Source: an uncultured Ectothiorhodospiraceae bacterium
GTDB taxonomy: Bacteria > Pseudomonadota > Gammaproteobacteria > Nitrococcales > Nitrococcaceae
Direction: 5' to 3'
DNA length: 64,000 bases
Assembly: GCA_913055565.1 (NCBI GenBank)
Contig: CAJXKP010000011.1
Location: 1-64,000, forward strand
The notes under the pieces were generated by a model. The model made no database searches, was not told where the DNA came from, and saw nothing but the letters and a program-made list of their open reading frames with translations. Numbering within the stretch: position 1 is the stretch's first letter; each line of letters begins with the position of its first letter. Shown here in pieces: positions 42,646-50,618 of this stretch. The position numbers and the translations under genes are program-made.

Positions 42646-43260
42646 CTAATGACTGCGGCGCCAACGACGCCAATCGCTGTAATCATCCACGTCCCAGCTG
42701 GGCTCGAGCTCGCGCAGCGCGCTCCCCGTCCGCGCCAGCCGACGCCGCGTCTCGGCCATGACGCGCGCACTGCCCCAAGGCATCTGCCGAAACATCACGC
42801 CCGGTGGGCGACACGCCCCGACCAGTGTATAGCCGCCATCCTCGGCCGGGGAAACGACGACCTCGGCGCCGGCACACAACGCCTGGAGCGCCTCAGCCAC
42901 CGCGGACGTCGGCAGGCCGGCGCAGTCGCCGCCAACGACCACGCACGGCCCATCGCCGGCCAGGGCCGAGGCCATGCGTCGGCCCAGCTCGCCCTGGGGC
43001 TGCACGCGCCGGGCAGCCCCCGAGCGCCGTGCCAGGGCATTCAGGAACGGATGCCGATGAGGCGCCGCCCACAGCTCCAGCGGCGCCAATCCGGCATCGG
43101 CGAGGCTCAGCAAGCGCTCGCGCAACATCGCGCGATAGGCCCTCGCCGCCGCCTCGGCCCCCAACCGCCGGGCCAGGCGCGTCTTAACCCGCCCCGCAAC
43201 AGGGGCCTTGGCGAAGACAGCCACCCGGGCACCGGGAAATCGCCAGCCGTTAGTCGCCAT
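42646..43260 (-). CDS. DUF2064 / TIGR04282-type glycosyltransferase-fold protein
   Basis: A 204-residue GT-A-fold protein with the family's VAVFAKAPVAGRVKTRL start (about 13-29), the DXD-like GGDCAGL (about 109-115) and the EDGGYTLVG motif (about 138-146), which is diagnostic. Members are often named rSAM/selenodomain-associated transferase 1 because of one gene neighbourhood; the true substrate is unknown. Its ATG overlaps the end of the companion transferase gene by 11 bases, so the two are coupled. Confidence 0.88.
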   Translation of the reverse strand: MATNGWRFPGARVAVFAKAPVAGRVKTRLARRLGAEAAARAYRAMLRERLLSLADAGLAPLELWAAPHRHPFLNALARRSGAARRVQPQGELGRRMASALAGDGPCVVVGGDCAGLPTSAVAEALQALCAGAEVVVSPAEDGGYTLVGACRPPGVMFRQMPWGSARVMAETRRRLARTGSALRELEPSWDVDDYSDWRRWRRSH

Positions 43261-43978
43261 CCTCGACCTCCATCGCGGACGGGCGAGCGTAGTAACGCCG
43301 ATGCAGTGCCTCCGGCGAAGCCCCCAGCGCGTAGGCCAGGCGCAAGCGCCACATGAGTAACACCGTTTGAACGATACCGTTTTGCTCCCATCGCCGGGAG
43401 GATGTCACCAGCGGGCCCGGCACGCAGGCCGGTCGCCCTAACCGCCTTTTGGCACGCCGGGAGAAGGCCACATCCTCCATCAGAGGCTGCTCGGGGAAGC
43501 CACCGAGCGCGTCGAAGCCGGCCCGCGTCACGAACAGCCCCTGGTCCCCCGTGGCGATCCCGGTCCAGCAGGAACGCCGATTCATGGCCATCGCCACGAC
43601 ACCCAGGCCAAGACCCCCACCGCTGAAGCGAACATCGAATCGACCCCACTGGCGCCGCGCCAGGCCCCAGGCAATGAGCGCCGGCGCTTGGGCGGGTGGT
43701 TGCGAGTCGGCGTGAAGGAACCACAGGCGCTGCCCGCTAGCGACGGCCGCCCCGGCGTTCATCTGATAAGCCCGGCCCGGCTTGGCCGCTACCACCTGAT
43801 CCGCTAGCGCCGTGACCCGCTCTGGCGAGCCGTCGCTGCTACCGCCATCGGCTACAACCACCTCAGCGCCCGCGCGCCGGAGCGGGGCCAGCGTTTGCAT
43901 CAGTACGTCCAGCCCTAGGCCCTCATTGAGGGTAGGGATAACGATGCTCAAACCGGATGCCGGCAGCGCTCCGCCCAT
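43250..43978 (-). CDS. TIGR04283-type family 2 glycosyltransferase
   Basis: A 242-residue GT2 protein from ATG 43978 (AGAGG at five bases). It starts LSIVIPTLNEG, with VVADGGSSDGS (about 39-49), the acceptor-region FLHADSQPP (DXD-like HAD) and the GDQGLFVTRAGFDALGGFPEQPLMEDV block (catalytic ED). The family is called rSAM/selenodomain-associated transferase 2 and usually occurs next to TIGR04282, as here. A lipid-linked substrate is likely by family, but unproved. It overlaps the promoter of tRNA-Ala on the other strand. Confidence 0.88.
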   Translation of the reverse strand: MGGALPASGLSIVIPTLNEGLGLDVLMQTLAPLRRAGAEVVVADGGSSDGSPERVTALADQVVAAKPGRAYQMNAGAAVASGQRLWFLHADSQPPAQAPALIAWGLARRQWGRFDVRFSGGGLGLGVVAMAMNRRSCWTGIATGDQGLFVTRAGFDALGGFPEQPLMEDVAFSRRAKRRLGRPACVPGPLVTSSRRWEQNGIVQTVLLMWRLRLAYALGASPEALHRRYYARPSAMEVEDGD

Positions 43979-43987
43979 TGCGGCCTC

Positions 43988-44015
43988 TTTACACATACTC
44001 ACGCCATGGTACCCT
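43988..44015 (+). promoter_or_regulatory. Promoter of tRNA-Ala
   Basis: TTTACA (43988-43993), a 16-base spacer and TACCCT (44010-44015), placing the start a few bases before the mature tRNA at 44031. The -10 box is modest. Confidence 0.5.
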
Positions 44016-44030
44016 TTAGAGCTGTTAATA

Positions 44031-44106
44031 GGGGCCGTAGCTCAGTTGGGAGAGCGCCAGAATCGCACTCTGGAGGTCAGGGGTTCGACTCCCCTCGGCT
44101 CCACCA
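44031..44106 (+). tRNA. tRNA-Ala (anticodon CGC)
   Basis: A 76-nt cloverleaf with CCA encoded (44104-44106). The anticodon loop A-T-CGC-A-C lies on CCAGA/TCTGG. The acceptor stem contains the G3-U70 wobble pair that defines tRNA-Ala, which confirms the identity. It reads GCG. Confidence 0.96.
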
Positions 44107-44113
44107 AGCATCC

Positions 44114-44142
44114 AAAAGGCCGGCCGAGCGCCGGCCTTTTTT
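44114..44142 (+). terminator. Rho-independent terminator after tRNA-Ala
   Basis: An 11-bp stem AAAAGGCCGGC/GCCGGCCTTTT (44114-44124 with 44130-44140) has a five-base loop, and the T-run extends to 44142. Confidence 0.9.
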
Positions 44143-44187
44143 AGTGGCTGGCCACATCGCGCCACCTCGGCCTATACTCATCGTCAC

Positions 44188-44264
<77 letters not shown>

Positions 44265-44403
44265 GATTCCACTGCCGCCCCTATACGGTCGCCGCTCAAT
44301 CCTATCGAGGCGGACCAGTCGGCATAGCGTTCGCCGAATCGGCCCTTGGCTAGCCCGCCCATCGCCCGTACATTGCGAGCACCGAAGCAATAGGGGTGCC
44401 GCC

Positions 44404-45132
44404 ATGGCCGTCGAAGGGGTGAGTCATATCGGGCATAGTCGGCCCGATAATCAGGATGACCTAGGGTGGGATACCGCAGCGGGTGTCGCGGTTGTCGCGG
44501 ACGGGCTCGGCGGTCATCCGGCCGGTGAGAAGGCCAGTCAACTCGCGGTCGAGACCGTGTTGGAGACGATCGCGGCCGAGACCTATGCGGGGAGCTGGCT
44601 GACAGAGGGCGGCGACCCCAGTGGGCTGCTGCTACGCGCGCATCAACGCCTGCTCGATCACGGCCATCAGACCCCGGAAGACGCGGGCCTGGCCACCACA
44701 GCCGTGGTCGTGGCCTGGGACCAGACCAGCCTCGCCGTTGCCCATTGTGGTGACTCGCGCGCCTACCGCTTTAGCGGCGGCTACCTCGAATGCCTAACGG
44801 CCGATCACAACGCGGCACGCGAAGCCATCGAGGCCGGCCGCCTAACCCCTGAACAGGCCCAGACCAGCCCCGAGCGCCACCAGCTCACACGAGCCCTCGG
44901 CATCGGCCCGTCCGGCGCACCGGGCGGCCAGCTCCGCTACATGATGCCGGCCCCTGGCGATCTCTTCCTGCTCTGCACCGACGGCCTGCACGGCGAGCTC
45001 GATGACGCCGCGATCAGCCGCATCCTGCACGACAGCGGACGCGATCTCGGTGCGGCGTCGCGAGCACTCGTCGATGCCGCCCTGGAAGCGGGCGGCCACG
45101 ACAACGTCACCGCGCTGTTGGTTGAGGTCTAA
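44404..45132 (+). CDS. PP2C-type serine/threonine protein phosphatase
   Basis: A metal-dependent phosphatase of the PppA/Stp class with 242 residues. All metal motifs are present: RPDNQDD near 13-19, VADGLGGHPAGE (about 31-42), HCGDSRAYR (about 117-125), TDGLHGEL (about 197-204) and GGHDNVTALLVEV at the C-terminus. An AGGGGTG site precedes the ATG. In other bacteria such phosphatases pair with a Hanks-type kinase or a type VI secretion cluster; neither is adjacent, so its target is unknown. Confidence 0.93.
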   Translation: MAVEGVSHIGHSRPDNQDDLGWDTAAGVAVVADGLGGHPAGEKASQLAVETVLETIAAETYAGSWLTEGGDPSGLLLRAHQRLLDHGHQTPEDAGLATTAVVVAWDQTSLAVAHCGDSRAYRFSGGYLECLTADHNAAREAIEAGRLTPEQAQTSPERHQLTRALGIGPSGAPGGQLRYMMPAPGDLFLLCTDGLHGELDDAAISRILHDSGRDLGAASRALVDAALEAGGHDNVTALLVEV

Positions 45133-45165
45133 GCGGCCCCCTTGGTAAGGCCCTCGGACAAGCGC

Positions 45166-46611
45166 CTAACGGCGCTGGCGCCGAGCGCGGTTCTTGCGGG
45201 CCTGCTTAATTAGGCGTTGGCGACGCTCCTGCTGGCGCTTGTTGAGCCTTTGCGGACGATCCGCGTAAGGGTTGTCCGTTGTCTTCAGCTCAAGCCGAAC
45301 GGGGGTTCCCCAGAGGTCAAGCTCGCGGCGAAAGGTGTTGATGAGGTAGCGCTGATAGGTCTGGGGCAGGCGCTCCGCCTGGTTGCCGTGGACCACGATC
45401 AGCGGCGGATTGCGCCCCCCTTGATGGGCGTATCGCAGCTTGACGCGACGGCCGCGGACCAGCGGCGGCTGGTTGGCCTCGACGGCATCGGTTAGCAGGC
45501 GAGTCAGTTCGCCGGTACCGAGATCCGCCATGGCCGCCCGATAGTCGCGCTGCACCGACGCAAAGAGCTTGCCCACGCCGGTGCCGTGCAGGGCCGAGAT
45601 GTGGTGGGTGCGGGCGAAGTCGAGGAAGCCCAGCCGGACGTCGAGCTCGCGGCGCAGCGTCGTTTTGCGCTCATGGCTGAGGCCATCCCATTTATTCACC
45701 GCCAATACCAGCGCGCGCCCCGCATCGAGGACGTGCCCGATGAGATGCGCATCCTGCTCCGAGATACTGTCCTGCGCATCCACGACCATCACCACCACAT
45801 GGGCGGCCTGGATAGCCTGCATGGTCTTGACCACGCTGAACTTCTCGACAGTCTCGGTAACGCGGCTACGCCGCCGGACGCCGGCGGTATCGATCAGCGT
45901 ATAGGCCTGGCCATCCCGCTCGAAGGGCACGAAGACGCTATCGCGCGTCGTCCCCGGCTCATCGTAGACCAGCACACGCTCGTCACCGAGGAGTCGGTTG
46001 ACCAGTGTCGACTTACCGACGTTAGGGCGACCGATGACCGCCACCCGAATAGCGTTATCGCCCTCGGCGATCGGCGGCACGCCGCCCTGACGCTGGGGAA
46101 GCTGGGTCAAAACCCCCTGCATGAGCGCGCCCACCCCCGCGCCATGGGCCGCCGCAACGGCCACCGGCTCGCCCAGCCCCAGGGCATGGAACTCGCTGGC
46201 GGCAACTCGATCATCAATGCCGTCGGTCTTGTTCACGACCACCGTCAGGGGCATGCCCTGACGGCGCAGCTCGTCAGCCAGGGCCTCATCGGCCGCCGTC
46301 ATCCCACTGCGACCGTCGACGAGGAGCAACACCGCGTCGGCCTCATCCAATGCCTGACGAGCCTGCTCCGCCATGCCATCGGTTAGGGGGTCACCGCCCT
46401 CGCCCATACCCCCTGTATCAATAACGATATAGGGGATCTCCCCCACGACACCACGCCCGTATTGCCGGTCCCGTGTCAGTCCGGCGTGGTCGGCCACCAG
46501 GGCGTCGCGGCTCCGGGTCAGCTCGTTGAACAGCGTGGACTTACCGACATTGGGCCGCCCGATGAGTGCGACCACGGGCTCGAGCCCCGGCTCGGAGGGC
46601 GACTGAGTCAT
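45166..46611 (-). CDS. der: Ribosome-assembly GTPase Der (EngA)
   Basis: Two tandem GTPase domains act in 50S maturation. From ATG 46611 it has 481 residues. G1 motifs GRPNVGKST appear twice (about 19-27 and 200-208), each followed by DTGG/DTAG G3 motifs and NKTD/NKWD G4 motifs. A C-terminal KH-like domain (about 370-460) precedes a basic tail ([19 protein letters not shown]). The GTG two codons upstream is less likely. Der normally follows bamB in gammaproteobacteria; here it has moved some 24 kb away next to a small unrecognised gene. Confidence 0.97.
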   Translation of the reverse strand: MTQSPSEPGLEPVVALIGRPNVGKSTLFNELTRSRDALVADHAGLTRDRQYGRGVVGEIPYIVIDTGGMGEGGDPLTDGMAEQARQALDEADAVLLLVDGRSGMTAADEALADELRRQGMPLTVVVNKTDGIDDRVAASEFHALGLGEPVAVAAAHGAGVGALMQGVLTQLPQRQGGVPPIAEGDNAIRVAVIGRPNVGKSTLVNRLLGDERVLVYDEPGTTRDSVFVPFERDGQAYTLIDTAGVRRRSRVTETVEKFSVVKTMQAIQAAHVVVMVVDAQDSISEQDAHLIGHVLDAGRALVLAVNKWDGLSHERKTTLRRELDVRLGFLDFARTHHISALHGTGVGKLFASVQRDYRAAMADLGTGELTRLLTDAVEANQPPLVRGRRVKLRYAHQGGRNPPLIVVHGNQAERLPQTYQRYLINTFRRELDLWGTPVRLELKTTDNPYADRPQRLNKRQQERRQRLIKQARKNRARRQRR

Positions 46612-46668
46612 AGCCACCTCAACGCCCGCAGCGAGCCGTTGGTTAGGAAGCCGCTGTCGGACGGCCCG

Positions 46669-46980
46669 TCAGCCACTGCCACCTCGGGGCGTGGTGTTCG
46701 GGGTAGCGCTAGCCTGGAGGTCGTTAATCAGGCGATCGATGACCGTTCGCAGCGCGGTCGGCAGTCCATCGGCATCGGCCGCCTCGCTGAGTTGCTTACG
46801 GGTAAAGCTCGCCCGACCGCCGCCCTGAGTCGACCCCACGAGCAGCGTCTGCAGCGACTGGCGCGTCTTTAAGCCCTCGTCACCGTTCCAGCTCAATCGC
46901 GTAATCGCCACGTCACGCCCTTCGGCGTGCTCCCGTACAGCCTGCTCGAGCAGGCGCGCGCCCTGTTCCATCGCGCTCAT
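46669..46980 (-). CDS. Unrecognised 103-residue protein upstream of der
   Basis: A small soluble protein without signal peptide. The N-terminal half is mixed alpha/beta (EGRDVAITRLSWNGDEG), and the C-terminal half is helical and ends in a Thr/Pro/Gly tail. ATG 46980 has a good GAGGTGA ribosome site, so I regard it as real. It lies 57 bases before der on the same strand and is probably co-transcribed. A -10 box TACAAT lies upstream (47051-47046, minus strand). I cannot assign a family. Confidence 0.75.
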   Translation of the reverse strand: MSAMEQGARLLEQAVREHAEGRDVAITRLSWNGDEGLKTRQSLQTLLVGSTQGGGRASFTRKQLSEAADADGLPTALRTVIDRLINDLQASATPNTTPRGGSG

Positions 46981-47154
46981 CCGTATTCACCTCGGCAGCG
47001 TGGCCACATGGCTACAGCAGCGACCCCGGTCGCTGCTCAATTCGTATTGTAACCCGTCAGGTAACGCTTGGCTTGCGCCTCGATGGCCCAGCGCTTGGCC
47101 TCAATGGCCCTTTTGCGTAGGGTTAGCGCTGACATCCACAGCCGCGGAGACACG

Positions 47155-47946
47155 ATGGGAATCCTGGACGGCAAGAAAGCCCTCGTCACGGGCGTAGCGA
47201 GCAACCGATCAATCGCCTGGGGGATCGCGCAGGCGCTGTACAGCCAAGGCGCCGAGGTCGCGCTAACCTATCAGAACGACAAGCTTAAGTCGCGCGTCCA
47301 GCAGTGCGCCGAGGCCTGCGGCAACGGTCCGACCATGCCCCTCGACGTAACTAGCGGCGAGGACATAGCGAACGCCTTCGCCGAGCTCGGCAAGCACTGG
47401 GACGGGCTCGACATCCTGGTTCACGCCGTTGGCTTCGCCCCCCGCGAGGAACTTGAGGGGTCCTTTGTCGACAATACGACGCGCGACGGTTGGAGCCTCT
47501 CCCAGGATATCAGTGCTTACAGCTTCGCCGCCCTGGCGAAAGCGGCACGCCCCATGATGCAAGGGCGTAATGCGAGCCTGTTAACACTTACCTATCTCGG
47601 CGGCGAGCGGGCCGTACCCAACTACAACGTCATGGGCCCGGCCAAGGCGGCCCTTGAGGCGAGCGTACGCTACATGGCCCAGGATCTAGGCGCGGAAGGC
47701 ATACGCGTGAACGGCATCTCCGCGGGTCCGGTACGCACGCTGGCGGCCTCGGGCATCGGCGACTTTCGACGCATGCTCGACTACAACGCCGCCGCGGCAC
47801 CGCTCAAGCGCAACATCGGCATCGACGAGATCGGTAATGCGGGCGCCTTCTTGGCCTCCGATCTCGCGTCCGGGATTACCGGCGAGATACTGCACGTAGA
47901 CTGCGGCTTCCACGCCATCGCCCTCGGCGGCAACGAGGCCGGTTAG
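47155..47946 (+). CDS. fabI: Enoyl-[acyl-carrier-protein] reductase (NADH) FabI
   Basis: Final reduction step of each fatty-acid elongation cycle and the triclosan target. It is a short-chain dehydrogenase fold of 263 residues from ATG 47155 (GGAGA site). [25 protein letters not shown] is the FabI-specific coenzyme loop. The catalytic Tyr-x6-Lys is in YNVMGPAK (about 156-163), after [13 protein letters not shown]. Longer upstream in-frame starts lack conservation. It is convergent with ppiD. Confidence 0.97.
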   Translation: MGILDGKKALVTGVASNRSIAWGIAQALYSQGAEVALTYQNDKLKSRVQQCAEACGNGPTMPLDVTSGEDIANAFAELGKHWDGLDILVHAVGFAPREELEGSFVDNTTRDGWSLSQDISAYSFAALAKAARPMMQGRNASLLTLTYLGGERAVPNYNVMGPAKAALEASVRYMAQDLGAEGIRVNGISAGPVRTLAASGIGDFRRMLDYNAAAAPLKRNIGIDEIGNAGAFLASDLASGITGEILHVDCGFHAIALGGNEAG

Positions 47947-47962
47947 CCCCGGCCTCCTGTTG

Positions 47963-47979
47963 GGCCGCTATTGGCGGCC
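47963..47979. terminator. Hairpin between fabI and ppiD
   Basis: GGCCGC (47963-47968) and GCGGCC (47974-47979) form a 6-bp stem with a TATTG loop in the 42-base gap between convergent genes. No T-run follows. Confidence 0.4.
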
Positions 47980-47988
47980 ACAGCGCGT

Positions 47989-49929
47989 CTACAGGCGACC
48001 GTCGTGGATGGTCACGTCGGCCGCCTCCCTCAGGGCGGCGGTGACCTCATCTAGGCCGCTTTGTTGGCTCGTCCGTTGCAGCTGCTGACGCAGGCTCTGA
48101 CGCTGCTGATCCGAAAGGCCCTCAAGCGAGCCGTCCTGAACGCCGCGTAACGCGATAACCGCGTAATCGGCCGCTTCACCACGCTCCTGCGGCCGCAGAA
48201 GCGTTCCCTTAAGGGACGTATCGCCGTCCCCTGGCGCCGGCATACGGAAGGCCGTGGCCAGGATCGAGCGCGGCACCTCGCCACGGCTCTGACGACTGAT
48301 CCAGCCGTATTCATTGATGCTGATGCCATCGCCTTGGGCCAGGGAGCCAAAGCGCTCGCCGTCTTCCTCGACACGCTTGATGAGTTCCTCACCGCGCTCA
48401 CGCGTGAGCTCTGCCAATTGATCGGACCGCACCCGCTCGGCCACTTCATCGCGCACTTCTGTCAGCGGCGGCACCTGCGCGGGCTTGTGCTCGCGCACCC
48501 GGACGACAACGCGCCGATTATCCGAGAGCTCGATGAGTTTGCTATTCCGTCGCTGTTGGAGCACCCGCTGGGAAAAGGCCGCACTGACGATCGCCTCATT
48601 GGCGGCAATACCGCTGTCAGCGCCGCCCTCGTCGAACCAGTCGGTCTCGCGAACCTCAAGGCCAAGCGCGTTCGCGGCCGGGGTCAGCGACTCCTGATTC
48701 CGGAAGGCCTCATTCTTTAGCTCAGTCGTCCGGTCGGCGATGCGTTTGGCAACGCGTTCGTCGATAATGGCCTCCCGCAGCTCGCCCTTAATGGCATCAA
48801 AGCTCGGCCGTTGCGCGGGCTTGATCTCGGTAACCCGGATCAGGTGAACACCCGAGCTGGTTCGAACCGGCTCGCTAATCCGCCCCTTATCGAGCTCGAA
48901 GGCGGTGTCGTCAAACGCGCCACCCAGATCCCCGGGTGAGATCAATCCAATCTCGCCGCCTTGCTTGGCGGAGAGATTGTCCTCGGAGTACTCCCGGGCC
49001 GCCTCGCCAAAGCTCAGCTCACCGCCTAGAATCCGGTCGCGGATGCCACTCAAGCGCTCTTCGGCCTCGCGCAGCTGCTGATCGCTCGCGTCTTCCGGCA
49101 CATCGAGCTGGATCTGCTCGACACGGCGGCGCTCGGGCTGGCCCCGCTGGTCTTTAACCTGCTCGTAGCGCTGACGCAGCTGCTGGTCGCTGACCTCGCT
49201 ACCATCGGCGAGGGTCTCGCGCGAGAGCTCCACGTAGGCAAGGCGCACCTTCTGCGGGCGCTCGAAGGCCTGCTTGTTGTCCTCGTAATAACTGGCAACC
49301 CGCTCGTCGCTTACCTCGACGCGGTCACGCAGGGCCTTGGCGTCAACGCGCAACCATGCCAGATGCCGGCGCTGGTATTGGACAGCGGCCATACGCTCGA
49401 GCTCGCTGTCCGTAACAAACGCGGATGAGCCGACGGCATCACGCAGCAGCACCACGGTGGCATTGCGGCGGAGCCGGTTCTCGTACTCACTGACCGAGAT
49501 ATTGCTGCGGCTCAGCACGTCACGATAGCGCTGTCGGGAGAACTCGCCGTTCTCCTGGAAGCGGGAATCGCTGCGAATTCGCCGCGCTACCACACCATCC
49601 GGCGCTACCATGCCATGGTCCTCGGCGAACGTCCGCAGGACCAGCTCATCGACCAACTGCTCAAGGGCACGGCGGCGCAGCCGCTCATCGCTGATCTGAT
49701 CGGGGTCGAAATCCTCGCCGAGTTGACGCCGGAGTTGCTCCCGCTGTCGGCTGACGGTCTGATCGAGCTCGTTGCGCTTGATCTGTTCGCCATTGACGTC
49801 GGCGACCGCCGGATTGGAGCTGGGCTGGAAATAGCTGTACACGCCGAAGAAGGCGAAGGGCACCGCGAGCATGGCAATAATCACATAAGCCACCCAACCG
49901 CGTGTTCTGTCTTTTATTGCTTGCAGCAT
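47989..49929 (-). CDS. ppiD: Periplasmic folding chaperone PpiD (SurA-N / parvulin)
   Basis: Inner-membrane anchored chaperone at the SecYEG exit. It is 646 residues with one N-terminal TM helix (about 12-33, WVAYVIIAMLAVPFAFFGVY), a SurA-N-like chaperone region (about 40-200), a parvulin-type rotamase domain (about 265-365; GGELSFGEAAREYSED, GGEIGLISPGDL, SEPVRTSSGVHLIRV) and a long C-terminal chaperone region. The rotamase domain may be catalytically weak, as in E. coli PpiD. It lies downstream of hupB and two tRNAs, the usual lon-hupB-ppiD order. Confidence 0.94.
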   Translation of the reverse strand: MLQAIKDRTRGWVAYVIIAMLAVPFAFFGVYSYFQPSSNPAVADVNGEQIKRNELDQTVSRQREQLRRQLGEDFDPDQISDERLRRRALEQLVDELVLRTFAEDHGMVAPDGVVARRIRSDSRFQENGEFSRQRYRDVLSRSNISVSEYENRLRRNATVVLLRDAVGSSAFVTDSELERMAAVQYQRRHLAWLRVDAKALRDRVEVSDERVASYYEDNKQAFERPQKVRLAYVELSRETLADGSEVSDQQLRQRYEQVKDQRGQPERRRVEQIQLDVPEDASDQQLREAEERLSGIRDRILGGELSFGEAAREYSEDNLSAKQGGEIGLISPGDLGGAFDDTAFELDKGRISEPVRTSSGVHLIRVTEIKPAQRPSFDAIKGELREAIIDERVAKRIADRTTELKNEAFRNQESLTPAANALGLEVRETDWFDEGGADSGIAANEAIVSAAFSQRVLQQRRNSKLIELSDNRRVVVRVREHKPAQVPPLTEVRDEVAERVRSDQLAELTRERGEELIKRVEEDGERFGSLAQGDGISINEYGWISRQSRGEVPRSILATAFRMPAPGDGDTSLKGTLLRPQERGEAADYAVIALRGVQDGSLEGLSDQQRQSLRQQLQRTSQQSGLDEVTAALREAADVTIHDGRL

Positions 49930-49990
49930 GGCGTTAACCGATTCTTGACCGTCAAAGAGCCCGACCGGTTGCGTGGGTCAGGGCACAAAC

Positions 49991-50014
49991 AAAAAAGGCG
50001 CCGAGAGGCGCCTT
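49991..50014 (-). terminator. Rho-independent terminator after tRNA-Asp
   Basis: On the minus strand AAGGCGCC (50014-50007), a four-base TCTC loop, GGCGCCTT (50002-49995) and then TTTT (49994-49991). It ends the hupB/tRNA-Val/tRNA-Asp unit ahead of ppiD. Confidence 0.92.
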
Positions 50015-50030
50015 CTGTGCTGGGATTGTA

Positions 50031-50106
50031 TGGCGGAGCGGACGGGATTTGAACCCGCGACCTCCGGCGTGACAGGCCGGCATTCTAACCACTGAACTAC
50101 CGCTCC
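50031..50106 (-). tRNA. tRNA-Asp (anticodon GTC)
   Basis: A 76-nt cloverleaf on the minus strand with GGAGCGG/CCGCTCC acceptor, a C-T-GTC-A-C anticodon loop and CCA encoded. It lies six bases after tRNA-Val. Confidence 0.98.
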
Positions 50107-50112
50107 GTTGTC

Positions 50113-50188
50113 TGGTGGGTGGTGAGGGGCTCGAACCCCCGACATTCGCCTTGTAAGGGCGACGCTCTCCCAGCTGAGCTAACCACCC
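50113..50188 (-). tRNA. tRNA-Val (anticodon TAC)
   Basis: A 76-nt cloverleaf on the minus strand with GGGTGGT/ACCACCC acceptor, a C-T-TAC-A-A anticodon loop on TCGCC/GGCGA and CCA encoded. It starts only ten bases after the hupB stop codon. Confidence 0.98.
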
Positions 50189-50198
50189 TAACAATCTG

Positions 50199-50471
50199 TT
50201 AGTTTATCGAATCTTTAAGCGCTTTACCAGCCTTAAATCCGGGCATCTTCGATGCCGGAATATCGATCGACTCCCCCGTGCGCGGATTTCGGCCGGTGCG
50301 CGCGGCGCGGTCTCGCACCGTGAATGTGCCAAAACCGACTAGCGTCACCTCCTCACCTTGCCTGAGGGCACCACTGACAGACTCCGTGAAGGCATCCACC
50401 GCTTTGCCGGCATCAGCCTTGGACAGATTCGCGGACGCCGCCACGGCCTCAATGAGCTCCGACTTGTTCAT
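50199..50471 (-). CDS. hupB: DNA-binding protein HU (HupB type)
   Basis: A nucleoid protein of 90 residues, [11 protein letters not shown] through [14 protein letters not shown], with the DNA-bending arm [10 protein letters not shown] and the conserved VTLVGFGTF. It is the standard gene after lon. Its mRNA appears to continue into tRNA-Val and tRNA-Asp, since no terminator separates them. The ATG has a GGAG-type site. The promoter is listed separately. Confidence 0.97.
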   Translation of the reverse strand: MNKSELIEAVAASANLSKADAGKAVDAFTESVSGALRQGEEVTLVGFGTFTVRDRAARTGRNPRTGESIDIPASKMPGFKAGKALKDSIN

Positions 50472-50552
50472 AAGTCCCTTCTCCTTGTTGTTCTCGGGAC
50501 CCTATCGGCGACCCGCGTCGGTGCGGGTAGCGCCTCACTAGCTGTGTACGGG

Positions 50553-50581
50553 ATTGTAACGCGCACATCCTGGCCCCACAA
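50553..50581 (-). promoter_or_regulatory. Sigma-70 promoter of hupB
   Basis: TTGTGG (50581-50576), a 17-base spacer and TACAAT (50558-50553), with a leader of about 75 nt that holds a small ACCCGC/GCGGGT hairpin (50511-50516 with 50523-50528). Confidence 0.6.
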
Positions 50582-50618
50582 CCGCCTGAGCTACCCGCGC
50601 CGGATCATCGGGCGGCAC

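Noticed and set aside
42646-43978. A selenium-related operon, suggested by the family names of the two transferases
   Set aside because: The selenodomain label comes from gene neighbourhoods elsewhere; no radical SAM or selenium gene is adjacent here.
44404-45132. Type VI secretion or Hanks-kinase signalling locus around the PP2C phosphatase
   Set aside because: Neighbours are tRNAs and der; no kinase, FHA or secretion gene is present.
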